A stretch of DNA of 64,000 nucleotides from Dendrocalamus latiflorus. Lineage: Eukaryota > Streptophyta > Magnoliopsida > Poales > Poaceae. The stretch spans positions 52,100,200-52,164,199 of the forward strand of contig CM029612.1 of NCBI GenBank assembly GCA_017311315.1, read 5' to 3'. The position numbers and the translations under genes were made by a program. Within the stretch, counting starts at the first letter, position 1; every line of letters starts with the position of its first letter. The notes below the pieces were generated by a model. The model saw only the letters and a program-made list of their open reading frames with translations, had not been told where the DNA came from and searched no databases. Shown here one piece after another: positions 1 to 12,049 of this stretch.

Positions 1-109
1 CGTCCTCTCCCCCCTCCTCACAAACCGATTCCCACCCGCGACCTCGCTCCCCACCGGATTAAACAGCTAGGGTTTCGCGGGAAGAACACGAAAGAAATCC
101 GAGGCGAAG
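1..109 (+). other. 5' leader of the DnaJ gene
   Basis: C/T-rich sequence followed by an 'agctagggttt' stretch, common in plant 5' leaders, running into the DnaJ ATG at 110. The transcription start cannot be placed and the promoter lies outside the window. Confidence 0.5.
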
Positions 110-2837
110 ATGTTCGGGCGCGCGCCGAAGAAGAGCGACAACACGCGGTACTACGAGATCCTGGGGGTGCCCAAGGACGCGTCCCAGGACGACCTCAAGA
201 AGGCCTACCGCAAGGCCGCTATCAAGAACCACCCCGACAAGGGCGGCGACCCCGAGAAGGTGAGCACCGGTCGATCTCTCCGTTTCGTACCGATCTGTTC
301 GGGGCCGGGCCTGGACGGTGGGTTTGGAGCTGTTTAGGCGGGTGGATTTGGTATGGTGGCTGTGGGGGAGGTGGATCTGTGAGAGGGGTGTAGAATTCGA
401 TGGGTTAGGGGTTTGGATTGGTGGGTGCGTGCTCCGGGGTTGAGGGATTTGGGTGGGGGAAGGAATAGATGGTTGGATTCGGAGCTGCTGTCTAGGTGCA
501 CATCTAAGCTGTCCTTTGTTTAGGATTCAATTCAACGTAAATCCGTCAACATAGCCTTCCGCATTCGTTCCGTACTTGTTCGTACGCCTGAAACTATAAT
601 CTGTGGTTTTAGATGGTTTGGTTTTTTTTTTTTGCAATTTTAGATGGTTTGTAATCAGTGCAATTCATTGGAAGCTTGTTGCTTATGCTGGTATGGTTGA
701 TTTGTTATTGATGTAGCTAATAGGTTCATCTTGGAGTACTGTGACAGCGGGTGTAGGAAGTTTATTCGCTTTGTTCGATCTTATCAATTCGTTTCGTTGT
801 AATTGGAGTGTATATAGTGTTGAATTGCCTACCACTGATTTGTGCTTGTCTTGTGCAATTCAACAGTTTCAGAATGATGCGGTACTCTTGACTGATTTAA
901 TATAGAATTCAGATGAATGTTATTGTGGAGAGTGCAATTATCCTGATTTGATTAAAACTTTATGCAACCTAACGTAGTGAATCACCTGTGCTGGATTGCC
1001 ATTTAGTTAAGACGTGTAGTAGTTGACATGCAGGTTGTTTGATTTCTATTGCCATATGGTAACATTTTAGAATTAGTACTGCTGCTTGGGCTGGTTAAGC
1101 TGTATGAGTACTAAGTGTTTGTGTGGAACTATTGCTTTCTGATTGAGATGTCAAGCTAACAGTAGCTGTTCTACTACAGTTCAAGGAGCTAGCTCAGGCT
1201 TATGAGGTTCTGAGTGATCCTGAGAAGCGGGAGATCTATGATCAGTATGGTGAGGATGCCCTCAAGGAGGGGATGGGAGGTGGAGGAATGCATGATCCAT
1301 TTGACATCTTCCAATCATTCTTTGGTGGTAGCCCCTTTGGAGGTACGTCGCAAAAGAAGCAGCTAGATTCAGTCACTTTGCCATTGTGGTTTGCCCACAG
1401 TGACTCAAATTCTACGTCATTGTGTTCTACAGGTGGTGGGAGCAGTAGGGGCAGGAGGCAGCGTAGGGGTGAGGACGTGGTTCATCCTCTGAAGGTTTCT
1501 CTAGAGGAATTGTACAATGGAACATCAAAGAAGCTCTCTCTTTCCCGGAATGTGCTCTGCTCCAAGTGCAATGGGTAAATCATCTGCTTCCTTACGTTGT
1601 GTCCTAACCGTGCATTTAGTACCCCCTACATGTTCTAAATTCTCATGCTGATGCATGTCCTACAGCAAGGGCTCGAAGTCGGGGGCTTCAATGAAGTGTG
1701 CTGGTTGCCAAGGCTCCGGTTATAAGGTCCAGATCCGCCAGTTGGGACCAGGCATGATTCAACAAATGCAGCATCCTTGCAATGAGTGCAAGGGAACTGG
1801 GGAGACCATCAACGATAAGGATAGATGCCCACAGTGCAAGGGCGAGAAGGTTGTGCAAGAGAAGAAAGTTCTGGAGGTGATGGTTGAGAAGGGTATGCAG
1901 AATGGACAGAAGATCACCTTCCCTGGTGAGGCCGATGAAGCGGTATGTATGGACTCTTTACTCGCTGGCACTATAGTTTTGAGGTGGTGCCTTGTGCCCC
2001 TAGGTGGAACCAACTAATTTTGTGCTTGTGTTGTACAGCCTGATACTGTCACTGGAGACATCATCTTCGTCCTCCAGCAGAAGGAGCATCCCAAGTTCAA
2101 GAGAAAGGGCGATGATCTCTTCTACGAGCACACCCTGACCCTTACCGAGGCCCTGTGTGGCTTCCAGTTTGTTCTGACCCACTTGGACAACAGGCTGCTG
2201 CTCATCAAATCCAACCCTGGTGAGGTCGTCAAGCCTGGTAAGTGCGACTTTCACCTGAGAAAGATACTTGTGGGCTGTGGGTCATGGCTTTTGGTTGCGG
2301 TTTATGATTTCTGTTCGCGCGAGAGAGAGTACTCAAGTTGTTGCAGTGTGTACTATAATCTACTTATAGATCTCGTCTTGAAAAGTAGTTATTGTCGAAA
2401 AGCAGCTTTTAGAATCCGAAAAAAAGAGGGCCACTATCATGTAGTAGCAGCATTCAGCAATCATTTAATCTATTCCTTTAGCCAGCGCAGACTGACCATA
2501 GTAATATCTTTGTGTAGATTCATTCAAGGCGATAAATGACGAGGGCATGCCCATGTACCAGAGGCCGTTCGTGAAGGGGAAGCTCTACATCCACTTCTCG
2601 GTGGAGTTCCCGGACTCGTTGAACCCAGATCAGTGCAAGGCCCTCGAGGCCGTCCTTCCGCCAAGGCCCGCGTCCCAGTACACGGACATGGAGCTGGACG
2701 AGTGCGAGGAGACGATGCCGTATGACGTGAACATCGAGGAGGAGATAAGGAGACGGCAGCAACAGCAGCAGGAGGCCTACGACGAGGACGAGGACATGCA
2801 CGGCGGTGCCCAGCGGGTACAGTGCGCCCAGCAGTAA
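110..2837 (+). CDS. Type I (class A) DnaJ/Hsp40 co-chaperone, ANJ1-like
   Basis: Six coding exons with GT-AG introns: 110-259, 1180-1342, 1433-1574, 1666-1942, 2039-2237, 2518-2837; all phases join, giving 416 aa. It should stimulate Hsp70 ATPase activity and deliver clients in the cytosol or at membranes. Seen: a J domain at about residues 10-75 with HPD at 41-43, then a G/F-rich stretch (GGGGM, FFGGSPFGG), four CxxCxGxG-type zinc-binding repeats starting at C147, C163, C190 and C206 (the last is degenerate, CPQCKGEK), then the client-binding C-terminal domain. The protein ends CAQQ, a CaaX-type farnesylation box typical of plant DnaJ2/DnaJ3 proteins. The length matches the family (about 420 aa). 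The ATG is the first in frame with the J domain and follows a plausible 5' leader. No lesion is seen. The family assignment is firm; the exact orthologue is inferred. Confidence 0.96.
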
Positions 2838-3884
2838 GCAGATGTGATGGCTGCGGCAAATTGTGTTATCGCTGTGTGCGATGCTACCCCCTAGCTTTCC
2901 AACTTAGGCGCATTACGTGAAACTTTTGGTGCTATATGATACGACGGCACAGCATCAGGTTGTTCGACCTTAAACAGCAGCTTCTCTGTCGAGGAAAATA
3001 TTTGCGTTCTTATCTAATTGGCTATATGTGTGTGCGCGTGCTGATATGAAGATACACGAGTGCACGCGTTAAAATTTTGCAAGGGTTGCGTTATTTTTTT
3101 CGTTTGTTCTAGTGTTTCTAGGTTCGAATCGTCTATCTGGGCGCAACAAGGCCACAGGGCTGAACAGTTTGATGGGAGTTGTGGTGTATGTAACCGCAGG
3201 GCGTGTGCTGTGTTGCTGAGGCAACGAGCTTGAGGCGGCTGAAACCACAGTATGCAGTCTCGAATGGTTCTAGTCGGGACTCGAGAGCAAACGAACTATG
3301 TATATTGGCCTCCAGAAAAAGAGCCGCACATATGGTCCTATTAGTCTCTTGTATAAGTTAACAGATATGATAAATCGTTTTAAAAAATTTATTCTAATAA
3401 ATTATTTTAAAAAACTGAAAAGAAAAGGATCTATTCACATAAATAGGAGGCTTTGGGGGTGGAGCCAGAGCGCAGCCAAACACCCTCTATTCTGCTGTCA
3501 ACAACTGCTGACTGACTGGCTGGCTGATGCACTACTGTCGCACCAAGCAAACTGGGAATAAGTAGGAAATAAAGCACAGGCAGATGCCATGAGGATAGCG
3601 GGTGATGGGAGAGATTAGTATTAATTCCCCTGAATAGGTGCGTTGCTTGATCCAATAATTATTCCCTGTTTGCTTATCTTTCTGACCTTGCGCTGAGACA
3701 TGACATAAATTCAAAACACGACTGTAATAATATCATGGGAGTCACGTCTGGATGTTCGATCCAGATGCTAGCTCCGTACGGTAAAACATAATATTCTTTA
3801 CATATGTATGCAATATGCCAATATTTTTGGGCTATATATACAAAATAATTGATAAAAAAACTCAATGTTGCAGCAAAAAAACAA
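2838..3884. other. DnaJ 3' region and intergenic spacer
   Basis: The first few hundred bases are probably the DnaJ 3' UTR. The rest is AT-rich with no recognisable coding sequence, RNA gene or clear transposon ends. Confidence 0.5.
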
Positions 3885-4182
3885 CACAAACAAGTTAATC
3901 ACTATGGATATTGTAGACGTCAAAGGCAACGCATAGCTCGGCCTTGAGTTTGCCGTCCCGCGAACACTCCTAAGTCAACGGTGCCCTCAGCGCCCTCACG
4001 GCCGCCCGCGGAGGAGCTGGGCGGTAACGAGATGGCACGGGAGACCGCGGTGAGCTCAGACGTGGAGATCCGGCCGTCGTTGCTCCAGATCTAGCGGTGC
4101 CCCGAGAACTGCCGAAGAGGAAGTCGACGACAGCGCCAACGCTGGGGACGGGTGGCTGGGGCTTGTGGTCGTTGCCATACAT
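3885..4182 (-). pseudogene. Broken EF-hand calcium-binding protein (calmodulin-like/polcalcin type)
   Basis: Read on the minus strand from an ATG at 4182, the sequence starts MYGNDHKPQPP, then shifts frame into DGRISTSELTAVSRAIS, the second half of an EF-hand loop with its exiting helix. A serine-rich linker and a decayed second-hand end (TVDLGVFAG) follow. Another frame change gives KAELCVAFDVYN, the lead-in to a third EF-hand, and then stops. Such proteins normally bind calcium and act as sensors. Here the first half of hand 1 is missing and at least two frameshifts are needed, so no functional sensor can be made. Transposon TE1 begins about 140 bp upstream of the old start codon, so it has displaced the promoter. 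The EF-hand family call is good; the subfamily is uncertain. Confidence 0.68.
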
Positions 4183-4323
4183 GGGTTCGGGTAGGAACGG
4201 CCGCCGGAGAGGAGAGTGAGTGAGAGAGATGGAGATAGATGGATCCGCCGTTTGCGGTGAGGAGTGAAGAGCGAGCGACTGAGTGAGTGAGCGCGAGTGC
4301 GATCGGATGTGAGGACTCTGTAG

Positions 4324-4447
4324 AATTTTTTGTATGGATAATCCTTTTTTTATTCGAAATTACAGAAATATACCTGCGGGAAATTTTTTTACAAAAATAG
4401 GCTCTAGTCGCCCCACGGTTGGGCGACTGGAGCCTTTCGCCCAACGA
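4324..4447 (+). repeat. Left terminal inverted repeat of TE1
   Basis: This arm pairs with 12890-13013 read in reverse. It contains an A/T-rich outer part ending in acaaaaataggctc and an inner palindrome AGTCGCCCC..TTGGGCGACT at 4402-4426. Confidence 0.85.
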
Positions 4448-4600
4448 AAAGCCGACACAATACTTGTCGCCGCACCATAACGCGACTGCATCTAGTCGCT
4501 CTCCCGTTCGACAACTTTCATGCAGTCGCTCTCCCGTTGGGCGACTTTCATGTAGTCACCCCCCTTTAGGCGACTGCATGAACCCCCCGTGATTGTTTTA
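4448..4600. repeat. Subterminal GTCGCC/GGCGAC motif cluster of TE1 (left)
   Basis: Short copies of gtcgc(c/t)...gcgac in both orientations recur at 4466-4574, for example tagtcgctctcccgtt and gcagtcgctctcccgttggg. The mirror cluster lies at 12765-12860 on the other side. Clustered subterminal motifs are typical transposase-binding regions; that role is inferred. Confidence 0.55.
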
Positions 4601-7600
4601 AATTTTGTGAATTTTGTAGATTTAAACTGGTAAAAAATATGGTAGAGTTGTAATAAAAGTTTATATTCATTGTATGTTGTAGGTGCGTAAAAAATTGTAG
4701 AAATTTTTTTTAACGAAAGATTGACTGTAGAACGATCAAAACATACATTGTTAAGTGACATACGCTGAGAATTGATATATTAATGATTGAATGCGAAAAG
4801 AAGAGATAATAGTCTTGTTTGAATTTAAATAAACTTCATAATATAGTTGTGAGTAACATGCCGCGTATTTTTTCATTACATTCGTAATATATAGCATCGG
4901 CATCACCCCTCACTCGCCACCCCGAGGTGCCCCGTCACCGCGCCCGCGTCCTCCCATACGGCCCCGCTTGGCCGTCCTCCGGTGTAACGGGTGACGACGG
5001 TCCGAGAAAGCAAAACGTGCAGGAGGGTTTCGCACCCGCCCCTACGCTGGTGGAGTCAGCTGCACCTCTGGCTGTGTGCCCTCCGGTGCACCGGGGAGGG
5101 CACTGCCGGAGAGAACCTCTGGTGCTGCGTCGGAGGATGGCCCGGGCCAGTTCGCAAAAAACTGGTCTACATCGTCTGGGCCCGGGGAGACGCCATGATG
5201 CTGATGGTAAGGACCTACAATAGTAATATTGTTAGTTCGTTGCATGTCGCCTTGGGATAAAAACAAGATCGGACGATGTGTACCCGCAGATGGCGCCATC
5301 GAGGTAGGATGAGGGGCGTACAGCTCAGAGTACACCCCCTGCGTGTGGAAGCCGGGGATGTGCGAAGGAGACGAGAAGAGCTGCTGAGGTGGCCGTGCCC
5401 AGGCAGAACCCCCTGGCTGCTCCGAGTGAGGTGGTGTAGCCTCGTGCATGTAAGACCCAGATTTTACAATCCGGATTCCTCTGTGATTTCACTGCACTAT
5501 TCCCTGGATCAGTAGATAGTGCTCACAGTTTACAGTTCTGAATATCAAAGTACATATCATGCGGAAACGTAAACATAATAGTAGACTTACTCATGGGCCG
5601 ATTAGGCCGAAATCATTAAATTGCAGCAGCGGAAGAACGAAGCACGCAAGTGGGACCTTCAGGACATGCCCACAGGCAGCCAACTGGAGGTTCGCGATCT
5701 AGCCCTTGTTGACTTCATCTTCTTCTCCATCATAATCAGAGTATTGCTGAGGCGAGGTGATCTGATTCCTGATTCTGAATTTGTCGTAAAAGCGAGTGTG
5801 AGCACACAACCACCGTGCTTCGCGAGCCAATACACAAAATGCAAATAAATAGTATGCATGGCTTAACAAAGGAGAGGCTCGGGTTATTTTATTTGCCAAA
5901 ATCGCTTTTAGTAGCATTGTTATTATTTAATCATAGTGTTATTGTTACTGCCTATACTCCACCTAGCGACTACCATAATCGACTTAATCCACCAAAATAC
6001 ACTTTCTTTATTGATTGCTGTCTAAAACTCCAAACAACGAATGACATCATTTAATTAGTCCACCGATTATGCTCTTTCCATATTGATTGCTATCTATGAC
6101 TCTAAACAGCGATTATCATCAATTATGCAATCCACCAATCATACATTCATTGCTGCCTAAATCCCCACATAGCGAGTATCATAACTTATATAATCCACTG
6201 ATCAATTACTGCCTAAAACTCCAAACAGCTAGCGACATCATTTATCTAATATCATTTATTTAATCCACCAGTATCCTTTGCATTCTAAATTCTTAACAAT
6301 CCTTTCGTTATTGATCCACACCCATAATTCTTCAATAATCAATCTTATTTTTTTATTATCTATCTCTAACTAATTCATGAGTATACATCCACCAAGAATA
6401 TCATTGACCAAGTATACGATTCACTAGTTTATTTCCACCAAGTATATTATTGATTAGGTCTACGATTCACCAGTATTCATCCACCAGGAATATCATTGAT
6501 CAAGTTTATACTCCAGGAATTGTTATCATACCCCAAACTCCCAAGATCAATTCATCCATCCAGAACTTGTTCAAATCCTATTAATCCCAATATTGTCAAC
6601 ATCTCCCAAGAATTTATGGCAAATATTAGTGTTGTAATCCAACCAATACCCTTGCACTTCCTAATACTTCAAAGATCATATAAATCATCTATCTAGTCTA
6701 GATATCCATTTGGGCTCAATTCTTTCAGAATCCACACTATCGTTTTCTTTTTATAATTGACATGAGTCCACCAATATATTTATGTTTTTACCACAAACTT
6801 CCATCTTCACTACTCCCGATTCTACTTATTTCCTCATATATTTTACTTTACGAGAAGAGAAAACATTTTACTTTTGCAATATGATACATAAAAATTTCCT
6901 GAGACCTAACAGTTTTGAACAAAAACATAATGTTCAAGAAAATGCAATAATAATAGGGATCCAGATTCCATCCACTATTACATGACATCTGCACCATATA
7001 GCATCTTTCAGCGTTATAGCCGCTTAACTTACCACTGGGACGACACCCAGGACAATTCAAATCAGGGCTTTCCACTGCCCTCCACTTTTTCCATTACCAC
7101 CCACAAAGTTTTTGAAATAGAACTATATCTAGTTAAGTTCCCATGTCCGCCCTTGACCGCGGGCATGGCTATTCGAATAGTTTTTAACTCTGCAGAGTTT
7201 GTACACTTTCACCACAAGAGACAATCATCTCATTGCCCCACACGATTCCTTAGAAGTGTGGTTGAGTAGACCATCACAGTGACTTTTCAAAATATCTAGT
7301 TCCTTTCGTCATCTCACTCTATGGGCCATTCCCACTTGCGGTGGGTCCCATACGTTGCACGGGATGTTTCCCACGGCTGCTAGTGCTATTCGGGCTCCAC
7401 TCCCCTCAACACTAGCACGACTGGGAAACGTCACCCTCCACTCGGTGTCCCTTTAGGCATCCCTTTGCCCTTGCATATCCTCACCAATCCACTTCCAGTG
7501 AGATGTTTCCGGGAGTTTCGATAAAATTACTTAGTCAAGTTGTATTTTACAGACTTGTGGTTGCACTGTTTTACACGGGTTGACATGACAAGACTCAGTC

Positions 7601-9235
7601 CTTAGGGTACCTGAGCGGTTCTACCACACTCCACAATTTTGTGCTCCCACCGCACCACATACCAGCCCCCAAACCATCCGCTCAGATATTTAAGCAAGTT
7701 GGGATTTTTGGGAGCATAAAATAATCATGTCAAAATATTCCAGTCATTCCCACCATGACTGTCCAAACCAGTTTCTCATGAGTAAAAAGGGTAAGGATAC
7801 TTGGGGCATTTCAGCGCCCCCGAGAATCTAAGCAACACTAAGCATGGCGTATAATTACTGACTTATTTTTGAAAAGTTATCATTATAGTTTTACTAGGGT
7901 GACAAGGTTCACGTGATCAAACATTCCAAAGGAGGTATAATATTAATCAAGTTAAATAAAGGGGCGTATAACTAGAATCTTAAATTAAACATGTATTTGC
8001 ATATAAAATAATAGCATGCAATTTGATAATTTAAACCAAAGTAATTTGCAGAAAATGTATGTTCAACATGATCAAAGTATTGACTCGCCTGGCGCGGTTT
8101 ACCGCGGTCTTGAGCTCACTCAAAGCTTTCTCATTTGTCGATCTTGGGGTTCGAGTCTTTATCTTCACCTCGATCTCGGCCTCGCTTGACCCTTGTTCTT
8201 CTGGACTCCAATTTCTAATTACGCGACAAACGACTGAATCCAAATAAAACAAATAACTCAAAAGATCAAATAAATCCGAATAAACTCAATTTAGTTTTAC
8301 TTTGAGTTAAAGGGTGACTTGGGTCATTTGAGGCAAGGCCGATGGTAGAAAACGATGGCTTGATCTTTTATTAACAGTTTCTTTTATTATTTTTTATATT
8401 TATCAAGGAAGTTCCATGCGCCAGGTTAGAACTATGTGCCGATATACGATATTAGCTTGTTATCCATTAGATGGCACGAGCATGTACATCGTAGGAGAAT
8501 TGACCTGGGCCTAGGGGTTCATATATTGCCTTTAATATAACTTGCGTTCAGAGCTAATGGTTAGCCTATGTGTTGACAATTTTTCAGCATTATGCTCCCG
8601 AGTATTATATTTAGTATAGTCTTTTATACAAATCACATACTTATAGTTTAAATATTAACAGCTTAACACCTTAGTTTATTTAAGAATTGCTTGGGAAAAT
8701 ATTTTTATAACTTCTTAAAGTTATAGGAATGATAGTCATACTTCGGATGGTTAATTGTGTATTACTTAATCATATACCGCTTTTTGTTGTGCAAATAATC
8801 TTTACAATATATTCTATAGTCATTTTAGGTGAAATGTTAATCTAAGCACCAGCTATTATTATTATCTAAGTCTAGCGTTTGAGATTCATTTACTGGTGGT
8901 ATTTTAAACACTATGGCATACATTTTTTATTACCAATAGGGGTATTCTTTTATTTAAAGATTTACTTTTATAGTTAAATATGATATCCAATATCTTTATG
9001 AAATTTTTAATAAGTAACCAAGATCATCTTTTATTAATATCTTTGATTCGAAACTTAGATTTAATTCTACAGCATTATTTACTTATACATAACTTTTAAT
9101 CTAGTATTAAATCCCAAATAACCTTATTCTATATCCTAGTTAAATTTATTAGCTTCCACTGATTATTTCCTAATTTTTCCCAAATTTTATTAACTAAAAT
9201 GAATTAAGGAAATCAAGATAAAAAAAATGCAAAAT

Positions 9236-9335
9236 GGTGCGGCCGACAGGGATCGAACCCGGGCGTCCCAATCGAATGCGCGCGGTACTAGCCAGGAAAC
9301 CTCACGTTGTTACCTGACTACAGAGGGGGATTAAT
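9236..9335 (-). other. tRNA-like A-box/B-box pair inside the 5.4-kb element
   Basis: On the minus strand, TGGCTAGTACCG resembles a pol III A box and GGGTTCGATCCC matches the B box/T-loop consensus, with a CACC-like end and then a T-rich tract. This could be a tRNA-derived SINE fragment or a chance tRNA-like stretch in the LTR. No full cloverleaf could be built by eye. Confidence 0.3.
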
Positions 9336-10439
9336 CCCCTTAAGCCTAGTCTGCAAGGGGGGCCGAACAGAGGAGCCGCGCCAGCGCTCGGGTTGACATC
9401 GCCGGCGGCAGATGGTGGCTTGGGAGCTGCTGGAAACCAGCAAAATGGAATCCCCCCGAGGCGGGGATGCCTCTGGGGGTGGCGGCTCTGGCCGGGGTGC
9501 GCAGTGGCGGGCTAGCGGCGGCGCGGGGCGGGCGGTGGTGGAGCGGGAAGGAGGCGCCAGCGGCCGGGGAGGAGAAGGAAGGGGGTTTGAGTGGTGTGAG
9601 CTGGAGGAGGGTGGTAGTGACCTCACCGTGCGGTTGGCCGAGCCGAAGGGTTGCCGAGGTGGGCCGGCGGAGAGGACTCGGGGCGGTGCGGGCATGTGCA
9701 TGGCGTCGGCGAGCGGGGATGAGGGGGAAACTCCGGCGATGGTGGGGAGGGGTATAGGGCGTCGAGGAGTCGCTCCCACCGAGAGGAATCGGTGGGAGCT
9801 CGGCCGTGGAGGGAGCGGCAGCAATAATGGCGGCGGCGGCCGGATTTGGGGAAATTTGTCGTGCGGCGAACTCAGGGCGATTGGGGACGATTGGTCGTGG
9901 TGGGAGGACGAGCGAGATGAGGTGGGGCGGCCGGGAGAGTTCGCTCGCTTTTAAGGGTCACGAGCCGACCGGGTGGCGTGCAGGGCAGGCGGCGCGGGGC
10001 TCAGCGTGCGGAGGAGCGACGTGCGGGGCGCGAGCGACGGGAGCGGGTCAGCGCAGAGGGAGGAAAATGCGGCGGCAGCAGACTGTGGGCGGCAGACGGC
10101 GGTGCAGCGAGATTCCCGGGATTTTGCGCGTGCTTGCTCACGGTGGCCGTGTCGGAGAGGCAGAGAAAAAGAGGCGGGCGACGTCCACTGGTGATGCACA
10201 GGGCAGGCTGGCTACTCGTGCAGGGGAAAGAAGATATAGGGAGGAGAAAAGGATGGCCCCATATGGCATAGAGAGAAAAAGAAAAAGATAGAAAGGAAAG
10301 GACTTAAAGCAAGATTTTAGAATCTGAAATTTAAATTTAAATTTTTGTTTCATATTTATGATCACTGATCTTTGCATGACATTTAGAATTTAAGCCTAAA
10401 ATTTTCAGCTATTAAATGAGTTTCTATTATTACTTAGGT

Positions 10440-10448
<9 letters not shown>

Positions 10449-10478
<30 letters not shown>
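10449..10478. repeat. (TA)n microsatellite
   Basis: An uninterrupted run of about 15 TA/AT dinucleotides. Confidence 0.9.
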
Positions 10479-10479
<1 letters not shown>

Positions 10480-12049
10480 GTCACATACTGTTATTTGGCT
10501 GGCCTACTTAATAATTTTTTTATATACATATATATTTGTGTGGGTGTTCGTATTTTAGTCATTCACTTTTATTGCTATTTATGTCATTATTCCCAAAATG
10601 AGATTTTATATTTTAAATCAGGTTTCTCTCTCCTTATACTGGATCATCTTTTCAGATTCGCATTTTAAATCTTGATTTTCTATTATTAAACATGTTTGTT
10701 TTCTTCTTGAACCTTTTAACTCTTTGGAACTTCAACCAAACTTTCAGAAAAAAAAATATCATTAACTCCAAATTCAAATAAAACATTTTGCAAAAAAAAT
10801 AATTCAAAAACTTCACACTTTTCAAATTTAAATTTTCAGGATGTTACAGTGCAGGACAGCAGGCTAACGATACGTCTCCACCCGGCCTCCATCCGACGCG
10901 CAAAACTGATGGTCTCCTCGTGGGTCCACTCCGCACCTGTGGTGACCCTCTGCAGTACTGTGGTAGAATCGGCCCACATTGCAGAACCGACGTCAGCCTG
11001 GACAAAAAGACATAAAATGGTCCATCATCAAAACGATATTGCTATTTGGGAATCTTTGAAATTACATGTAACGTACCGCGATGTGAGCGTTGCACATGAG
11101 GTGCGCCAGGTACGTGTCTGTGGGAGCAGTGACGTGTGTGGCAGGCGGGTCTACAATATATACCAGCCTGGTACGTGTCCGTGCCTGGTACCAGATCAGG
11201 TACTCCGTGTAGTCCGCGCTGTCGTATGGGCGCTCCTCCTCCACGTGGTCGTCGAGCGCACCCTACCACTGCGCAATCCAGGGCTGCATCTTCCTCAACC
11301 AGTCCGTGCCTTTTTTAACGCCCTTTCTGTTGTGCCTGCGAACACAGTAATGTAAGTACTTGCGAACACAGTAACCACAGTAGCCTGAACTTACATATTT
11401 ATGAGAAGCAATCACTCACGCGTGCACGGCCCGCGGAAGCGGTGGTCCGACTGGTAAAGGAAGCGCCTGCCGTAGCCCGAACTGCCGCATGACTCGCTGG
11501 GGTGCGTAGTCCTCCACGTAGATATCGTACACGAGCTTCCGGCGGGCCAAGGAGCAGGGACACATCCTGCAGGGTCGGCGTCATCTCCCCAAATGGGAGG
11601 TGGAAAGTGTGCGTCTCGGGCCGCCAACGGTCCACCAAAGCCGTCAGCAGGGAACGGTCGAACGGGAAGCGTCGTGATCGCTCCACGCCCGCCTCGTCCC
11701 CGCCCGCGGCCAAGGCGGCTCCATCCTCCTTCGTAGCCTGCACCATCCGGGCAAGAGGGAGTAGCCCGGCATCCTGCAGCCTGCAAACAAAGTGAAGGTC
11801 AGCACGGAACGTTTTTACGGTAGCACTAAAACGCTGGCGTAGTGCAAACCTACTAGTCCAATGGGGGACGAGTCCCCAGGCCACGCGAGGTGTGCGTGTC
11901 CAGACCACTCCCAGCTCAGCCGGCTCGTCCGTGCTCCCCGGTGGCGGCACACGACGGGAAGCGCGGTGCGCGCGGTCCATGTGCTCGTCCAACAGTGGGT
12001 ACCGCCACTCGGAGTCACGTCCATCACGAGTCATACCTGCAAAATTAGT

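Larger units (their letters stand above)
5449..10848 (-). mobile_element. 5.4-kb TG..CA element with 5-bp target duplication (LTR-derived) nested in TE1
   Basis: Begins TGTAAGACCC, ends GGATGTTACA, and is flanked by exact copies of gtgca (5444-5448 and 10849-10853). TG..CA ends plus a 5-bp duplication are LTR-retrotransposon or solo-LTR signatures. I see no gag, protease, RT or integrase and no clear pair of LTRs inside. By its ends (TGTAACAYCC..GGGYCTTACA on the minus strand) it resembles the other three TG..CA elements here. It may be a solo LTR of a long-LTR Ty3/gypsy family, possibly with further insertions. It holds a GC-rich block (9400-10250), an (AT)n run and a tRNA-like box pair. Confidence 0.75.
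5042..12036 (-). pseudogene. Plant mobile domain (PMD, MAIN/MAIL-like) gene in TE1, interrupted
   Basis: Minus-strand exons read LLDEHMDRAHR (about 12000), then after an intron LQDAGLLPLARMVQ and the hallmark TALVDRWRPETHTFHLPFGE followed by MTPTLQDVSLLLG (about 11590-11650). Then, in another frame, KLVYDIYVEDYAPQRVMRQF (11460-11530), TEYLIWYQARTRTRLVY (about 11190) and ADVGSAMWADSTTVLQRV (about 10960). The last exon is cut by the 5.4-kb element and resumes at 5443 as EATPPHSEQPGG, ending in a proline-rich tail near 5042. Lesions: a frameshift after LLLGPPEAR, a TAG at about 11264 (IAQW-stop-GALDD), and the insertion. PMD proteins occur both as host genes (MAIN, MAIL1) and as transposon cargo; this is transposon cargo, now dead. 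Confidence 0.8.

Noticed and set aside
2000..2254. Minus-strand open frames opposite the DnaJ exons
   Set aside because: Shadows of the DnaJ coding strand, without family features.
9318..10291. Several overlapping long open frames on both strands
   Set aside because: GC-rich part of the 5.4-kb element; biased composition, no domain.
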